This document shows positions 1 to 12,279 of a stretch of DNA of 64,000 nt, piece after piece (the stretch's first letter is position 1; every line of letters begins with the position of its first letter). This DNA comes from Okapia johnstoni (taxonomy: Eukaryota; Chordata; Mammalia; Artiodactyla; Giraffidae), in contig CM044307.1 of assembly GCA_024291935.2 (NCBI GenBank), positions 102,057,461-102,121,460 on the forward strand, written 5' to 3'. The notes under the pieces were generated by a model that was not told the DNA's origin, ran no database searches, and saw only the letters and a program-made list of their open reading frames with translations. The position numbers and the translations under genes are program-made.

Positions 1-740
1 GTTCATTGTTTTTTTATTGTTGAGTAGTATCTCATAACATGAATATATAAAAAATTGTTTTTCTATCCTTCTATTTATGGAAATTTGGTTTATTTCCACT
101 TTGGAGCTATTATGACCATTCTTAATCAGGTCAGTGTGTGGATCATGTGTTTCCATTTCTCTTATGTAAATATCTAGAAGTAGTATTGCTGATTCATATA
201 GTAGATGTTTATTTGACTTTACTAAGAACTTTGACACAATTTTACATAGTGGACATAATCATTTTACTATTCCAGCAAAAAATTATGAGTTCTAGTTGTT
301 CATTTTCTTTATCATTTGGTATTTTATCAAAATCTACTTTGATATATAACTATTTAATCTTGTACTTTCTGTTGCATGATGTAACTTTTCCCATGTCTTT
401 CTTTTTTACAGTGACGTGTTTGTATTTTTTAAAAAAACTCTCATAGATAACATTTTGGGATCTTAATTTTTTCATCCAGTCTGACCTTCTCTGCCTTTTA
501 AATAAAGTATTAATATTAAATCCATTTACATTTGATTAAAACAGATGATAGTCTTCCCTTTCCTCTTAATAGGTAGAGATCCACTGTCACTTCCCCCCTC
601 CCATAACTAGCACCCTCTCTCCCTCTCCGTATTTTTCCTGAGACCTTTTCTCTGTTTTGACTTTCCTTTATTTTAGTTGGATGTCTCTTGTCCTTCATAT
701 CTGATCTTCTATTGAGGCAGTAATTAAGACCAGTGGATTG
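1..740 (-). repeat. Degraded L1 LINE 3'-region fragment(s)
   Basis: The text near 90-180 (tttccactttggagctatta, then tttccatttctcttatgtaa, then an intron-wide series of L1 3'-UTR words) reads as the reverse complement of an old mammalian L1 3' end. A second block at about 470-540 (ttttcatccagtctgacctt, ctctgcctttta, atccatttacatttgatta) matches antisense L1 ORF2 wording. Strongly diverged; the right border is uncertain. Confidence 0.6.
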
Positions 741-2579
741 GCTTTGCTTTGAGTTTAGAAAAGATACAAATTATGAGGCTCGGTGATGCATCTCATAACT
801 AGGATCGCTTTTTTGCCAGCAGAGATAAAAACCTGGCCGCCACTCCTAAGCCTCAGGGAGGCTGTGATGGCTCAGTTGGCATCAGTCACCTGTTGTGCTC
901 CCCCAGGACTGCCTTTTAAGAGTGATAACAACTAGGAGGGATATGTCTATAGAAGTAAATGCATGTATGAAAAGGCTAATGTTGATTTTTTCCCATCTTC
1001 CTCTCATTAGATCTTCTTTAAACATGCCTGTATTTCTTAGCCTGAAGAATAACCCTTCATTCAAATCCTCATTTCATTTGAACTGCAGTTATTTTTGTGA
1101 TTACTCAGTTGACATTTTTTTATTACACAGTGTGATGATTTTTTTTGTAGGTCTGTAACTGTGATGCCCTAGGCTTGATAATTTGAAGTGGGTTGTGTTT
1201 ATCTGATGCATAAAAACAAATGGAAATGGAAATGTACAGTTTGATCACAGTTAATTATATTTATTTATCTAAATGGTACCTCCAGGACACGTCCATGGTG
1301 AGGCTGAAAAACTCAGTTGGGCCTAAAACATCCTCTTCTTGAAGTTCAATTCAGATTATTGTCTATCAATGTGCTTATTCATATAGGCATTATATTTGTG
1401 ATACTATTAATATATTGAAGTATCAGTTTGTAATTGTATCCATTTAAATATATGACCATTTTTTTTTACAACTCCAATCAATAAATTAAGGAGCCAAGGA
1501 AGTGGAAATGACCTGGCTTTTAAAAATCTGTCAGTGTCTCTGAATTTAGCTGAGGGATTACCTGGATGAAGTGTAATGGTTACATATGCTCTCTAGGTGG
1601 TGAACTTATTTTCAGTGAGGAGGGTGTAGTCTTGCCTTGTGCCTTTACTAACAGGTTCACCAACTGTAAATTTCCTGTTTTGTCATCTTGAGATTAGTCA
1701 ACATTTCAGAAAATAACTAGACATGTACTGCATCATAACTCTAATTAAATAGCTACAACTCTCCACTACAGTAATTTTTCCACAAGCCACTTTCTTCTTC
1801 TTCACTGGCTTGTTTCATTGGCACCTTTTAAAGAAACCTAACTTAAGATGTGTCTGTTCAATTCATGGCTCTATTATCGTTAAGGTTTATAACACAGAGC
1901 TTGGTTCTAGGAACAAAAAAGAAAACAAGCATTTCTACCATATTAGTCAGTATCGTTGATGGAGAGAAACTTGGGTAGATTTTTATACATGTCTCATACT
2001 CTCATTAATTTCAGAACTGATTTTTGTTCCTAAGAAAGTGAAAGTAGATTACGCCTTCTCCCCTGAAAGTGATTCAATATTCTCCTGTTCGGAAAAAATG
2101 GTCACAGTATTACCCTTAAATGGCCCTTGTGTAAAGAGAAACTTTAGTAGCTTAGTTGAGATTTAATTGTGAAGACAGTAGTTCCAAAGTAAAAAGAAAG
2201 AGATTATGATAAATAGAAGTTAGTTTTTAAAGTTGTTAGTGTACATACAGCTGTAGAAGCATGAACCTCTGTTAGTTAAGCTCTTACTGTTGACGAAATC
2301 ATGCCTGCATCACATTTAATTTCTTAAATATATCTCTAGGTTTAAATAAAACATTTTCTGTGATAAGTTCAGTTGAAGCCAACGTCAAACTGTTGAATTT
2401 CTTATGAACATTTATCTTAACTCATGACCCTGAAATATTGAGTTATAGGTCTGATATTTAGCTGTATAGGCCTAGATTTCAGTCAGACACTCAGACTAAT
2501 ATAGATTTAGTTACTCTCCAGCATTTTCCTGATGTAATCTCCTTTGTTCAGTGCATATTCCTGTGTTTTTGTTTTGTAG
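741..2579. other. Intron of ACSS3, no recognisable feature
   Basis: AT-rich intronic sequence. I see no exon, RNA gene or clear repeat here. The last 30 bases are the pyrimidine-rich acceptor tract of exon A. The upstream ACSS3 exon is not present. Confidence 0.5.
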
Positions 2580-2720
2580 GATATGGTTCCTTTGGCTCCA
2601 GGTTGTTACCTTGATTGGGATGAAGAGATCGCAAAAGCACAGTCCCATGATTGTGTTCCTGTTCTTTCTGAACATCCACTGTATATCCTTTACACATCTG
2701 GCACGACGGGGTTGCCAAAG
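2580..2720 (+). CDS. ACSS3: ACSS3 internal exon A (phosphate-binding loop exon)
   Basis: This exon has 141 nt, 47 codons, phase 0 at both ends. It is bounded by a pyrimidine-rich acceptor ending in AG at 2578-2579 and a GT donor at 2721. The translation runs from DMVPLAPG through [11 protein letters not shown] and [12 protein letters not shown] to [10 protein letters not shown], the glycine/serine/threonine-rich loop that holds ATP phosphates in adenylate-forming acyl-CoA synthetases. The surrounding residues are those of ACSS3, not the cytosolic ACSS2 or the acetate enzyme ACSS1. ACSS3 is a mitochondrial-matrix ligase that makes propionyl-CoA from propionate, ATP and CoA. From memory of human numbering this is about residues 261-307 of roughly 686. 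The exon ends right after the loop lysine, and the next exon supplies the following glycine. The preceding exon is not in the window. The first codons (DM, and CY after APG) look slightly unlike the human protein as I remember it. Confidence 0.96.
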
Positions 2721-2731
2721 GTACGCTCTCT

Positions 2732-2975
2732 CTCATTGCATTCTTCAGTCCCTCAGTCGTGTCTGACCCTTTGTGACCCCATGAACTGCAGCGCACCAGG
2801 TTTCTCTGTCCTTCACCATCTCCCGGACCTTGCTCAAACTCATGTCCATTGAGTTGATGATGCCATCCAGCCATCTCATCCTCTTGTCGCCCTCTCCTCA
2901 TCCTGCCCTCAGTCTTTCCCAGCATCAAGGTCTTTTCCAATGAGTCAGCTCTTCCCATCAGGTGGCCAAAGTAGG
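2732..2975 (-). repeat. BovB 3'-end fragment close to a splice donor
   Basis: From about 2744 the sequence follows the antisense BovB tail (cagtcgtgtctgaccctttg, caaactcatgtccattgag, catctcatcctcttgtcgcc, ccaatgagtcagctcttccc, ggtggccaaagta). The 8-mer CGCTCTCT occurs at 2724-2731 and again at 2976-2983 and may be the target-site duplication, making this one 5'-truncated insertion. It starts 11-25 bp inside the intron after exon A and leaves the GT donor intact. Confidence 0.85.
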
Positions 2976-2984
2976 CGCTCTCTT

Positions 2985-4294
2985 AGGGATAATTATAGTG
3001 ACAGATTTTTTTGCACCAAGAATATTTGATTACTGATTGAAAATGTTTGCAGACTTTATCTTGAGGTTTAGGCTTAAGTAGTTTATATCTTAAATACTGT
3101 GTCTAAATATATAGAAATATTCATTATATTTAATGCCAAATGCTTTGTCCTTATTTCATTAAAAATCTTCACAAATATCAGCAATATTCAGTTGCTTTAG
3201 TAAGCTATTAAAATTAATATATAATTGATTGAATATCAGTTGACTTAATAAAATTTTATAAAATATATTTTAAATGAAATATTTTTATTTTTTAAACTGA
3301 GGTATAACTTTCATACAGTATGAAATTGATTTTTGATTTAGAGGAATTCAATTTATCGTTATAAATGCAACTTGGAGAACTGGCCTAGACAGTTTGAACA
3401 ACAGGTAATTTATCCAGAGTGTTGAGCTATTTGATTTGCAGCACTGAAGACACTCAAGGATTTTTAAGTCTTTTTACCCTGAAAGGTATTTTCACAAAGC
3501 AAAGTTAAAAATGTCAATATTCTTGAATGTGTCAGATACCAAACCATTACCACTTTTGCCTAGTATCTCCAAATAATACTGTTTCTTTATGTAACTTCAT
3601 AAAGATTTGTGCAATCATCTTTCATCTTTATTAGGGAGTTCAATATTCTTTGAATCACAGCATGTTACTGGGCAAAGGGACTTTTCGCAATCACTCAAAT
3701 CCTATATGACATTGGCCTCTATTAATATTGGAACTCTATAGCATCAGAATTCTGAACCATAACCTGTAAATATTCTCAGAATCGTGATTCTGTTAGTTTA
3801 GATTTAAATAAAGGAAGATCAAGACTTAAAACATTTTATATGAAATTCACTTGCTTGTGAAAAAGAAAACATTTAATAGAAGGATATATTCTCTCGGACT
3901 ACAGACACAATGTTTTGTTACATTTTGGTCTACCATCATGTTCTGTATGTAGTTGGTACTCACACTTTTGTTGTGTGAATAAATAAATTAATGCATATAC
4001 ATAAAAATATTTGTGTCGTTGTAGAATCAAAGCCCTGTGCTTTTTTAAGAACTCTGGTCATCTGAAAAATAGATTTTTCTCATGTTGCAGATTTGTCTGT
4101 TTAAGCAGTCCAAATGATTACTGGATGCAGTCTGTACCTTCCACTTTTTGCAGTTAAGCAATATGTACCAGCCACAAAGAATCCGAATGAACATTTGGCT
4201 GTGAAATAAAAGGGACTCAGCAAGTTATAATCTCATATAAAAGTATCAACATGAGAGGAAACCACTGACCCTGAAAACATAGTATAGCCTAACC
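2985..4294. other. ACSS3 intron, mostly featureless
   Basis: Low-complexity AT-rich intron. At about 3288-3400 the words aaactgaggtataactttca and gaggaattcaattta resemble an antisense L1 3'-UTR piece. At about 3945-3990 the phrase gtagttggtactcacac followed by gaataaataaatt resembles the end of L2/MIR. Both are too short and diverged to call firmly. Confidence 0.35.
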
Positions 4295-4317
4295 AAAAAA
4301 AAAAAAAAAAAAAAAAA
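4295..4317 (+). repeat. Poly(A) run of 23
   Basis: An uninterrupted run of 23 A. No recognisable retroposed body precedes it, so it could be a free mononucleotide microsatellite or the tail of a decayed retrocopy. It is likely to be length-variable. Confidence 0.9.
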
Positions 4318-4796
4318 TTACTTTAGTTCCTTAAAAGCCTGAAGGAATCTTATAAAAACTTTTGGTGCTACTTTGAGACTTTTAATCACTGAAATTCACT
4401 GTTGCCTGGATGGGGATCTATATGAGAGGGCAGAATATTTGCCATCAGTTTAAAACGGACTCAGCTAGTGTAGTGGAAATAAAATAAAAGTAATATATAG
4501 GGCATTAAATCTGAAAAGTGATAATTCCAAATAAGGAAGAAACCTAGATATCCCATATTTTCTCTGGGTCAAGAAGTACTTTGTGGAATTCTTAGATGCC
4601 CAAACTGAGGATTGCTTGATGTTTTAATCATCCTCATTTTTTGATTACATTAGTAGTACCATCCTGAAGCTAAATCTATTTATATAGATTGGAGAAAGGT
4701 TAAATTGTTTGTAGATTTCTATTCACATTGAATTTAGTTCATGGATATTCAGGTGCTAAAAGAGATAAAAAATTAGTAAACCACAGTGCCTTCAGC

Positions 4797-5069
4797 ATGC
4801 TGCTGCTAAGTCGCTTCAGTCGTGTCCGACTCTGTGTGACCCCACAGACGGCAGCCCATCAGGCTCCACCGTCCCTGGGATTCTTGAGGCAAGAACACTG
4901 GAGTGGGTTGCCGTTTCCTTCTCCAATGCATGAAAGTGAAAAGTGAAAGTGAAGTCGCTCAGTCATGTCCAACTCTTAGCAACCCCATGGACTGCAGCCT
5001 ACCAGGCTCCTCCGTCCATGGGATTTTCCAGGCAAGAGTACTGGAGTGGGGTGCCATTGCCTTCTCCGG
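4797..5069 (-). repeat. Bov-A2 SINE (dimeric)
   Basis: Antisense copy. It starts with the tail remnant gctgctgctaagtcgcttca and contains two related monomers joined by the gcatgaaagtgaaaagtgaa linker. It ends with gtgccattgccttctccgg, the reverse complement of the Bov-A2 head. Near full length. Confidence 0.92.
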
Positions 5070-5206
5070 CCTTCAGCATAGTGGAGTTTCAGTATATATC
5101 AATACAGATAATGTAAGATAGACTGTGATCTTTCCCTAAGAGGGAAAAAACCCTACTTTTGTCTCTTGAAGAAAAGATGAGTTTGAATGGCATCTGAAGG
5201 ATTAAA

Positions 5207-6060
5207 TTCCATTAATTCAACAAATATTGAGCACCCAAATACATATCTGACCATCTTTTTAGAGTTCTCTGGCTGGGTACAGGCACTGAACAAAGAGCTA
5301 TGTAATAGGTGATGTGTTATGAGGAAAAATAAAACATAGTAAGGGTGATGGGAGAGTGAGAGTGCTGTTTTACCAGGGAGATGGCAGGGAAAGTGCTTGA
5401 TGGTATGACATTTGAAGCATGAGTAGAAATTTCTCATCAGGTGACCTCATGGGGAGGAGGGCATTCCAGGTTGATTGGGTCAATATAAGTAAAGACAGGA
5501 GCGTGTAAGGTTCCGGAATGGCTACTGCAGTTGGTGCAAAAAAAAGTAGAGAAATGGCCAGATTTATAGGCAGAGTCCAATTGTTTAAAATTTAGCCAAG
5601 AAGTTTAGGTTATATACTGCCTATAAGGAATGGAGAGCATTAGTGTTTCTTAAGAAAGAGACGAAAATATGGAGGAAGGTAACCCTTGAACCATTGCACA
5701 ATGGAAGCAAGGAGATTGGTTTTCAAGCTGTGCTTAGTTTTGGAGCATTTATTAGGGAGCAATCAGACTTGGTTCAAGGATAAGAGTAAGACAGAGGAAG
5801 ATACAAGACTTTGAACCTGAGAACATAGGAAAGTGGTTTTGTTTATTTACTAAGCTAGAAACAAAGGAGAATGGTTTGGGGCTGGGAAAACTGGGAGGTT
5901 TTGTGTATACTGAGTATGATATCTCTTTGGGACATTAACATGGAAATGCCCAGCCAGTAGTTGGAAATGAAGGTCTGGGTCCAAGAGTACATCTGGGTTT
6001 GGAGATAGACCCTTGGAATATCATCAGCTGTAGAGGGCTAGTGTTTAATTAATGTAATCG
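5207..6060 (-). repeat. L2 LINE, long degraded antisense copy
   Basis: It begins with attcaacaaatattgagcac, the reverse complement of the L2 3' end. It continues through typical antisense L2 phrases such as gagggcattccaggttgatt, aaggaatggagagcatt, gcaaggagattggtt and catggaaatgcccagccagt. About 850 bp, heavily mutated. The subfamily cannot be set by eye. Confidence 0.6.
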
Positions 6061-6393
6061 AGTAGGTTTTACAGAGCAGGACATGCAGAATGGCAAGACA
6101 AAGTAGTCAATTTTCAAGGTCTTTCAGAAATATTTCTCTTATCCCTTCAGTGGATTTTAGAATTTCAATTGCATTGAAAGTCTATGTTGCCAACAAATAC
6201 TTTTGCCACTTATTTTATCCTACTTTTGAAATATATTACTTTTCATTTACTTATCTTCATTACATTGCGTGTTCTCTAACATTGTAGAATATATTTCATA
6301 CACCTTTGAATCTACTATGGCACTAACCTTAGAACTGGGCCATAGCAGATCCAAAATATTTAATAATCTACTTTTCTAGTTAACTCCAGATGC

Positions 6394-6612
6394 CTCTTAT
6401 TTTTTAAATTGAAATATAGTTGATTTATAGTATTGTGTTAATTTCAGGTGTACAGCAAAGTGATTCAATCATATATGAATATATATATATGTTAAAATCT
6501 ATTCATAATTTAATAACAACTACGTGAACCAGAAATCCCATATATATATAAACATATATTCTTTTTAAATATTATTTTCATTATAGATTATTACAAAATA
6601 TTGAGTGTCCTA
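6394..6612 (-). repeat. L1 3'-end fragment
   Basis: The phrases attgaaatatagttgattta, aatttcaggtgtacagcaaa and gtgattcaatcatatat, followed by tcattatagattattacaaa, match the antisense 3' UTR of artiodactyl L1 elements. It contains short TA-rich expansions. Confidence 0.65.
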
Positions 6613-7428
6613 ATGCCTCTTTATTCATAAGATTCTCACTTCATTTTTAATCAGGATTAATAGGATCTGAATTTTTAATATTGAGATTCTAGGAATAGAA
6701 GTACAGGAAAGATGAGCATCATGAATTTATGAAACATTTAAATATAAATTTCATGTCATCATTTAGTTTGTTTTCTTGATCTTCATGAAGAAAAATAGTG
6801 TTGTGAACCCATAAAAATATTCTACTTAAAACTGCTCATTTCCCATAGGTGCATATAAGACACACATGATTCAGTCTGTTCTTTGGCTGGAATTTGCAGA
6901 TATATTTAGGGCATATTTGCATTTCTGCATCTGCCAACTCTGGATTTGTTAGATTGTTGTATGACAGGTTGATCTGCTGTACATATTCTAGCATATTTTA
7001 CAACTGAGCTGCTTTGCATACATTTCTGTATTGTTATGCATGTTTATTCTGCTTGGTTTGGTTGACTATATTCAAGTTACTTCAAGGAACTACACAATAG
7101 GAGAATACCTCATCTGGATGGGATGTCATTTTGGGAATGAGAGATTTAGTGATGGTCATATTTATCTTCTTCCAGCTTGCTGTCATGGAGGAATGGTGAT
7201 TACCAAAAAAGAAAAAAAAAAATGCCATAAGCGCACAGGGGAAAGAATTAGAAAGGAAGACATAACAGGAAGATGGTAGATAAGGCCTTTGTTCTGATGT
7301 GAATTTTCTATAACTTACATCAACTTTTATTTCTATGTGTTAGGTGACCTATTTATATTCTAGACCATAGAGAAAAATAAGAGAAAGTTAAATTAGAAAA
7401 CCTCTGAAAAATTTTTTTAATCTGTAGT
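6613..7428. other. ACSS3 intron, no recognisable feature
   Basis: AT-rich sequence. A short A-rich tract with one G lies near 7205-7220. I see no exon-like conservation or identifiable repeat. Confidence 0.4.
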
Positions 7429-7439
7429 ACAATTCTTGC

Positions 7440-7636
7440 GGCTTCCCTTGTGGCTCAGTTCGTCAAGAATCTGCCTACAATGTGGGAGAGAGACCTGGGT
7501 TTGATCCCTGGGTTGGGAAGCTCCCCTGGAGAAGGGTAAGGCTACCCACTCCAGTATTCTGACCTAGAGAACTGCATGGACTATACCGTCCATGGGGTCG
7601 CAAAGAGTTGGACACGACTGAGCGACTTTCATTTTC
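7440..7636 (+). repeat. Bov-tA SINE with intact target-site duplication
   Basis: Sense copy from gcttcccttgtggctcag to gacacgactgagcgactttc. The 11-mer ACAATTCTTGC flanks it at 7429-7439 and 7637-7647. The tRNA-derived head still shows the B-box-like ggtttgatccctgggttggg. Confidence 0.93.
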
Positions 7637-7959
7637 ACAATTCTTGCAGCTTAAGGCTGAACTCGCTACACCTTTGCCCCTGATCTCACAGTTGCTCAGA
7701 TCCATAAAAAATTATACTACTGCTGAAGTATCATCCATAGAGGTGGCTTCAGAGTCATCAGAAAACCTGCAGCAAGAGATTTTATGTTTGAAGAAATATA
7801 CCAAATGGAATCATTCCATTTCTACTAATATGGCGTTAAGTTCTGTAAATTTCAAGGATTTCTCTTGAACAAAGAATAATATTTCTTTAATTATAGTTTT
7901 CATATATTGCTTATTTGTTTCATTGTTCGCTTTTTGAATCAGTTGACTTATGTATTAAT

Positions 7960-8240
7960 TGTCTATTCTATGCTGAAGACACAAAGGCATTCTTATGGCT
8001 CTGAGAGCGGAGGAGGAGACTGAGCAGTGGGGGAATGTGGTTACTGCCCAGAGGATCAGAGAAGTGTCAGGACGTGTGGCCATGAAAAAGGAGGGAGAGG
8101 CTTTTAACACAAGCAGTGGGTTTGGATGGCTTCCAGAAGAGGTGGCACTTTCACAATGTTGTTAAGTACTATGTGATGAAGTAGATAACCAGGTGCAAGA
8201 AAGGGGTAAGGGTTCATTTTAGGAAGAGAGGATATCATCT
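7960..8240 (-). repeat. Possible L2 LINE fragment
   Basis: The phrases ggatggcttccagaagaggt and ggcactttcacaatg, and aggtgcaagaaaggggtaag, resemble the antisense L2 line of the type found at 5207-6060. Diverged and tentative. Confidence 0.35.
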
Positions 8241-8457
8241 GTGAAACTACTAGAAGAACAAGAATATTGTTGGTTGTTGGATTTTTTAAGTAAGCAGAGC
8301 CATACCTCATACTTTTCAACTCATTGACTCCAATGGTCCCATGGTGGTGGATTTCTTTTTTCGGGTAATATTTTTGTTTCCCCTTTCTTCTTGTTTTGTT
8401 TCTGCTTAATTTTCCAGACTGAATTGAAATGTACATACAAGCCTGCATACATACAAA

Positions 8458-8555
8458 GCATATTCATATGTGTGTGTACATATAGACATATATGTATTTA
8501 CATATGTATGTGTGAATGGATATAATATGTATGTTTATTTGTGTGTTTGTCTTGT
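8458..8555. repeat. Degenerate (TATG/TG)n simple repeat
   Basis: A purine-pyrimidine alternating stretch built of catatgtgtgtgtacat, tatgtatttacatatg and tatgtttatttgtgtg units. Imperfect and old. Confidence 0.8.
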
Positions 8556-8570
8556 ACAAGTCTTTATTAC

Positions 8571-8782
8571 TGCCCTGATGGCTCAGCAGATAAAGAATCG
8601 GTCTGCAATGCAAGATACACAGGAGATGTGGGTTTGATCCCTGGGTCGGCCATATCCTCTAGAGAAGGGCATGGGAACCCACTCCTGTATTCTTGCCTGG
8701 AACATCTCATGGACGGAGGACCTGGTGGGCTACAGTCCACAGGGTTGCAAAGAGTCAGACACAACTGAGTGACTAAACTCAT
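8571..8782 (+). repeat. Bov-tA SINE
   Basis: Sense copy: ctgccctgatggctcagcag, then gggtttgatccctgggtcgg, cccactcctgtattcttgcc, and ending gtcagacacaactgagtgac. Moderately diverged. Confidence 0.9.
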
Positions 8783-11700
8783 AGCACAAGTTAATAATGG
8801 GGCTCACCTTAGGAAGTATGTTTCATTGGTTACTCTATGTAGACTTCTCCTACCTGAATATTTTGAGATTTGCCATTCAGATTTTTATAGATCTATTAAA
8901 AAGCATTTTTCAGATAAGACTCCCAAACTCTTAATCTTACCACATATCTCAATCTTCCTTCCTTTTTGTACTACAACTAATGTTAGTCCAACTGCATTCT
9001 TCTTAAATTGTAGCACCCAAACAGTACACACTTGATATAAACAAGTTTTCTGTTTTACACTAATTGACCCATTTATGATATTTTTGTGGCTTTCATTGTT
9101 CAAAGGCAGCTCATTAAACTGGAAACCATAAAGAACTGTCTGTGATTAACTGTTGTCTCATTCCTGGGGGATAAATAATTAGCCTTTAGTTTCACTTGTG
9201 TGGATTGAATTTTTTTGAATATCTGTATACATCAAAAGTGTTTTGTGTTGTTTAAAGAACACCTTCACATTGTCTACTTTTGTACTGAGATAGAATTCAC
9301 TTTTGTGTCTTTATTTGAGGCACAGAGTTTTATTCCCACCTGAATGTCTTTAAGTTTTCCAGAAGAATTTAAGTATTCGCTGATCCTACAAAAACCAAAG
9401 CAGTGTACTGGGAGGTTACAGGGCTTTTCTGAAAATATATTAGGTCATCTAATGTCTTTACTTTTAAGGAAGGTAGGATCTAAGTGCATAAAGTAACAGA
9501 TTCAGAAGAGTGAAATGCAGCATGCTTGTGTTGTAGGGGTAAGCACTGATGATGAACAGTATTTTTACCTCATACTCAAATATACTTCAAAATGCCATTG
9601 TTTGTTTCTGGTTAATTTTGCATACTAGAATATAATGATTTGTGGGTTTTTTTTTTTTTTTTGAGCATGGTTTATGTATTTTCAGAGGTTGAACAGAGTT
9701 TGTTGCATTTTAATTATCATTACCTGGAAAATATGATTAGAAACAAAAATGCTTTATCATATTAATTTTAACCACATATTAATATTATAAGAAAGAAACC
9801 ATCTTTTTAAAACTAATCTTTCAGTGTTTTTACTCTTGAACTGATTATGAAAGATCTACATGGAGAGTATGATATTATGCAGTTTTTTCCTACACTGTAC
9901 TAAATAACCAGAAAATTGAAAGCTGTCATCTGAATATTTTAGAGGCAAAACCAAATTTCATATTGAGAATCTAGAATAATGAATAGAAGAATGATGCCAG
10001 ATGAAAGTTTTATACTCATTGTTAAAAAATTGAAAGTAAGCGGATATTAAAGATCAGTGATAAACAGACATGGCTTTGTGTCTCTGTTAGCTCTGTTTTT
10101 GTTGTTTTTAATGAGAATCTCTAATAACCTCTAATTTTTTGACATTTCTGTGTGTTGTGGCGGAAAAATAAAAAATAGTAATTGCTAGAATTAAGGAAAT
10201 AATTTTGCTAGTAAGATGTTAAATTATTGACTGTATAATTTTAAGTTTTTTCATGCAAATTTTCATTTTTAAGTCTAACTTTTTTGGGGTCAAATGGATT
10301 TAATTAGCCACCATTTTATAGAAAAAGCAACACTGGTAAATAACCTTGAAAGAAGGGTTCACTTGAGAAGTAAGCGGAAATTTGACAACCTGTCTTTTAA
10401 ATTATCTTCTAAGTTTTACAAATGAACTACTAGCCATTTATGTTCTCCTTAGTCTTTTATTCCTATCACTTCCAGTTGATTACTCTTACTCTTATCTTTT
10501 AATATAAAAGATTTACCCTTTCGTAATGATATTTAGAATTATTAATTAAAAATGACCTCTAAATGCAGGGACAGCAGACAAGTGAAGAGAAATTCTAAAA
10601 CATCTTAAGTGAAATTATGCCTGACATTAAATTTCACAGAATGTTGATAGCATATTGTCTATGAAAAAACCTCCTATTTTATCCTTTGCCAAACGGATAA
10701 AACTTTTTAGCAAAGAGTGTTTACAAGTTGATTCATGTCAAATTCATCAAGATTTTGAACTGTAGGAAAAGATCTTCTCAATAAGACAAAAAATTAGCAA
10801 AGTACCTGGAAGACATGTACAGTATATACTGGTTGAAGACCTGCTCAGTTTACATGGGAAAATGCAAGTGTGAAAATTATTGGCAGGAGCTTAGGATTTC
10901 TAATTCTCTCAAGATGATCAAAAGAGCCAGCTGCATGCTAACCATGTCATACAAGCTAGAAAGCATACCTATCAAATGCCAACAAAACGCCCTGTGACAT
11001 TTGCCAAGAGACCAGGTGTTGCTGCTGGTAGATAAAATGTATTCCACAGCTTGATACCTATGTTTTATTAGTGGTACCTGAGGAAAGCAGCAATTTTAGT
11101 AACAAACAGAAAGTCAACTTCTTTTACATTCTCCTGATTCATGTATGTGTGTTATAGTTACAGAGCTGTGCAAAATAGTTCAACCAGTAGCACGTTCATT
11201 AATTAGAGCCATGTGTGCCCTTTTAGGTAAAATAATTATTTTCTTCATGAAGTGATTATAGTTGCTCTACTAAGAGATGTTTGAAAATACTTGTGAGTGA
11301 ACTATAATATATTTCTTAGCAAGCATTCACTTTCTTGCTCTGAATATTCACATCATTAAGTCATTGTGAGCCAATAATGATTAATGTTTATGATGAAGCA
11401 ATAAATGAAATTAGTTATTAAATTTGCTGTCAGGTCTTATATCTGATGACTCTTGCCCTTAGTTTTCAAATATTAATCTTGTATTAACATTGAATACATT
11501 CTCAAGAATATCTGCTCACAAACTGATTCATGAAAGCTGTAGTGCTATGGTGTAACAATCCCTACTTTTTCCCAAAATGTAATATAAGGAAAATCTGTCA
11601 GCCTTAGATCGTACTCATCAGGAGTTAGATCTAAAGAACTTCTCAGCTCTAATACTGTGATAGCACGGTCCTTCAGGTTAGCATTTTAATAAGACTCCAG

Positions 11701-12198
11701 TTAGAATATGACAGTTTCCTCTAGGCATCCTATTATTATTTAATACTATTAAGGAATAAAAATCCTTATGGTAGTCTGTATCTTAGGCACACATCTATCT
11801 TTGACCTTTCTGTGGACTTAATTTTGAAAGTTTTCATTTTTGTTCTGGAAATATGTGTTAAAATGTAGTGTTGATAATTTATGTTACCCCTGGAAATTTT
11901 TTTTTTTAATTGCATGTGGTTCTGTGAAATCATATTTTCTTTAGAAAGTCCAGAATGGTCTGTGAGAATGAATTCTACAAATGGACTGGTATGAACAAAT
12001 TATTCTGTGTTTGTTATTGGAAGTGTCGAAGAAATAGTGATTCAGATACAATTATTAACACATGAAAGCCAAAGTTATTTATAGCTTTAGAATATGAAAT
12101 ACTTTAAACAGGAGCTTTTCTTAAGTGGATAGTATGAAGAAAGAGCATCTTTTAACACACTGTCTATTGATCTTAACTTCATCTCTTCTTTCCTTTAG
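8783..12198. other. ACSS3 intron, about 3.4 kb without clear repeats
   Basis: AT-rich sequence with a T-run at 9646-9662 and another at about 11900-11909. I found no coding potential or recognisable transposon. This is the longest stretch left of exon B free of ruminant SINE/BovB. The last 20 bases form the acceptor tract of exon B. Confidence 0.45.
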
Positions 12199-12279
12199 GG
12201 TGTGGTGAGGCCCACTGGAGGATACGCTGTAATGCTTAACTGGTCGATGTCTTCCATATATGGACTTAAACCTGGAGAG
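12199..12279 (+). CDS. ACSS3: ACSS3 internal exon B
   Basis: This exon has 81 nt, 27 codons, phase 0 at both ends. The acceptor is tcctttag at 12191-12198 and the donor is gtaatc from 12280. It encodes GVVRPTGGYAVML, then NWSMSSIYGLKPGE. It joins in frame to the loop lysine of the previous exon (GLPK then GVVRPTGG). This is the segment after the phosphate loop in the N-terminal adenylation domain, about residues 308-334 in human numbering (from memory). It lies only 80 bp upstream of the next exon, so the pair is separated by a near-minimal intron. The identification is secure because the sequence continues the ACSS3 reading frame across three exons without gap. Confidence 0.96.

Noticed and set aside
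1..2579. Search for the preceding ACSS3 exon
   Set aside because: No sequence matching the expected upstream residues was seen; it must lie left of the window.
2548..2958. 136-codon minus-strand open frame across exon A
   Set aside because: It combines the antisense of an ACSS3 exon with BovB 3'-end coding sequence; no independent gene.
8570..8660. tRNA gene-like sequence with B-box (ggtttgatccctgg)
   Set aside because: It is the tRNA-derived head of a Bov-tA SINE; it lacks a foldable cloverleaf and has the SINE body attached. The same holds for the other SINE heads.
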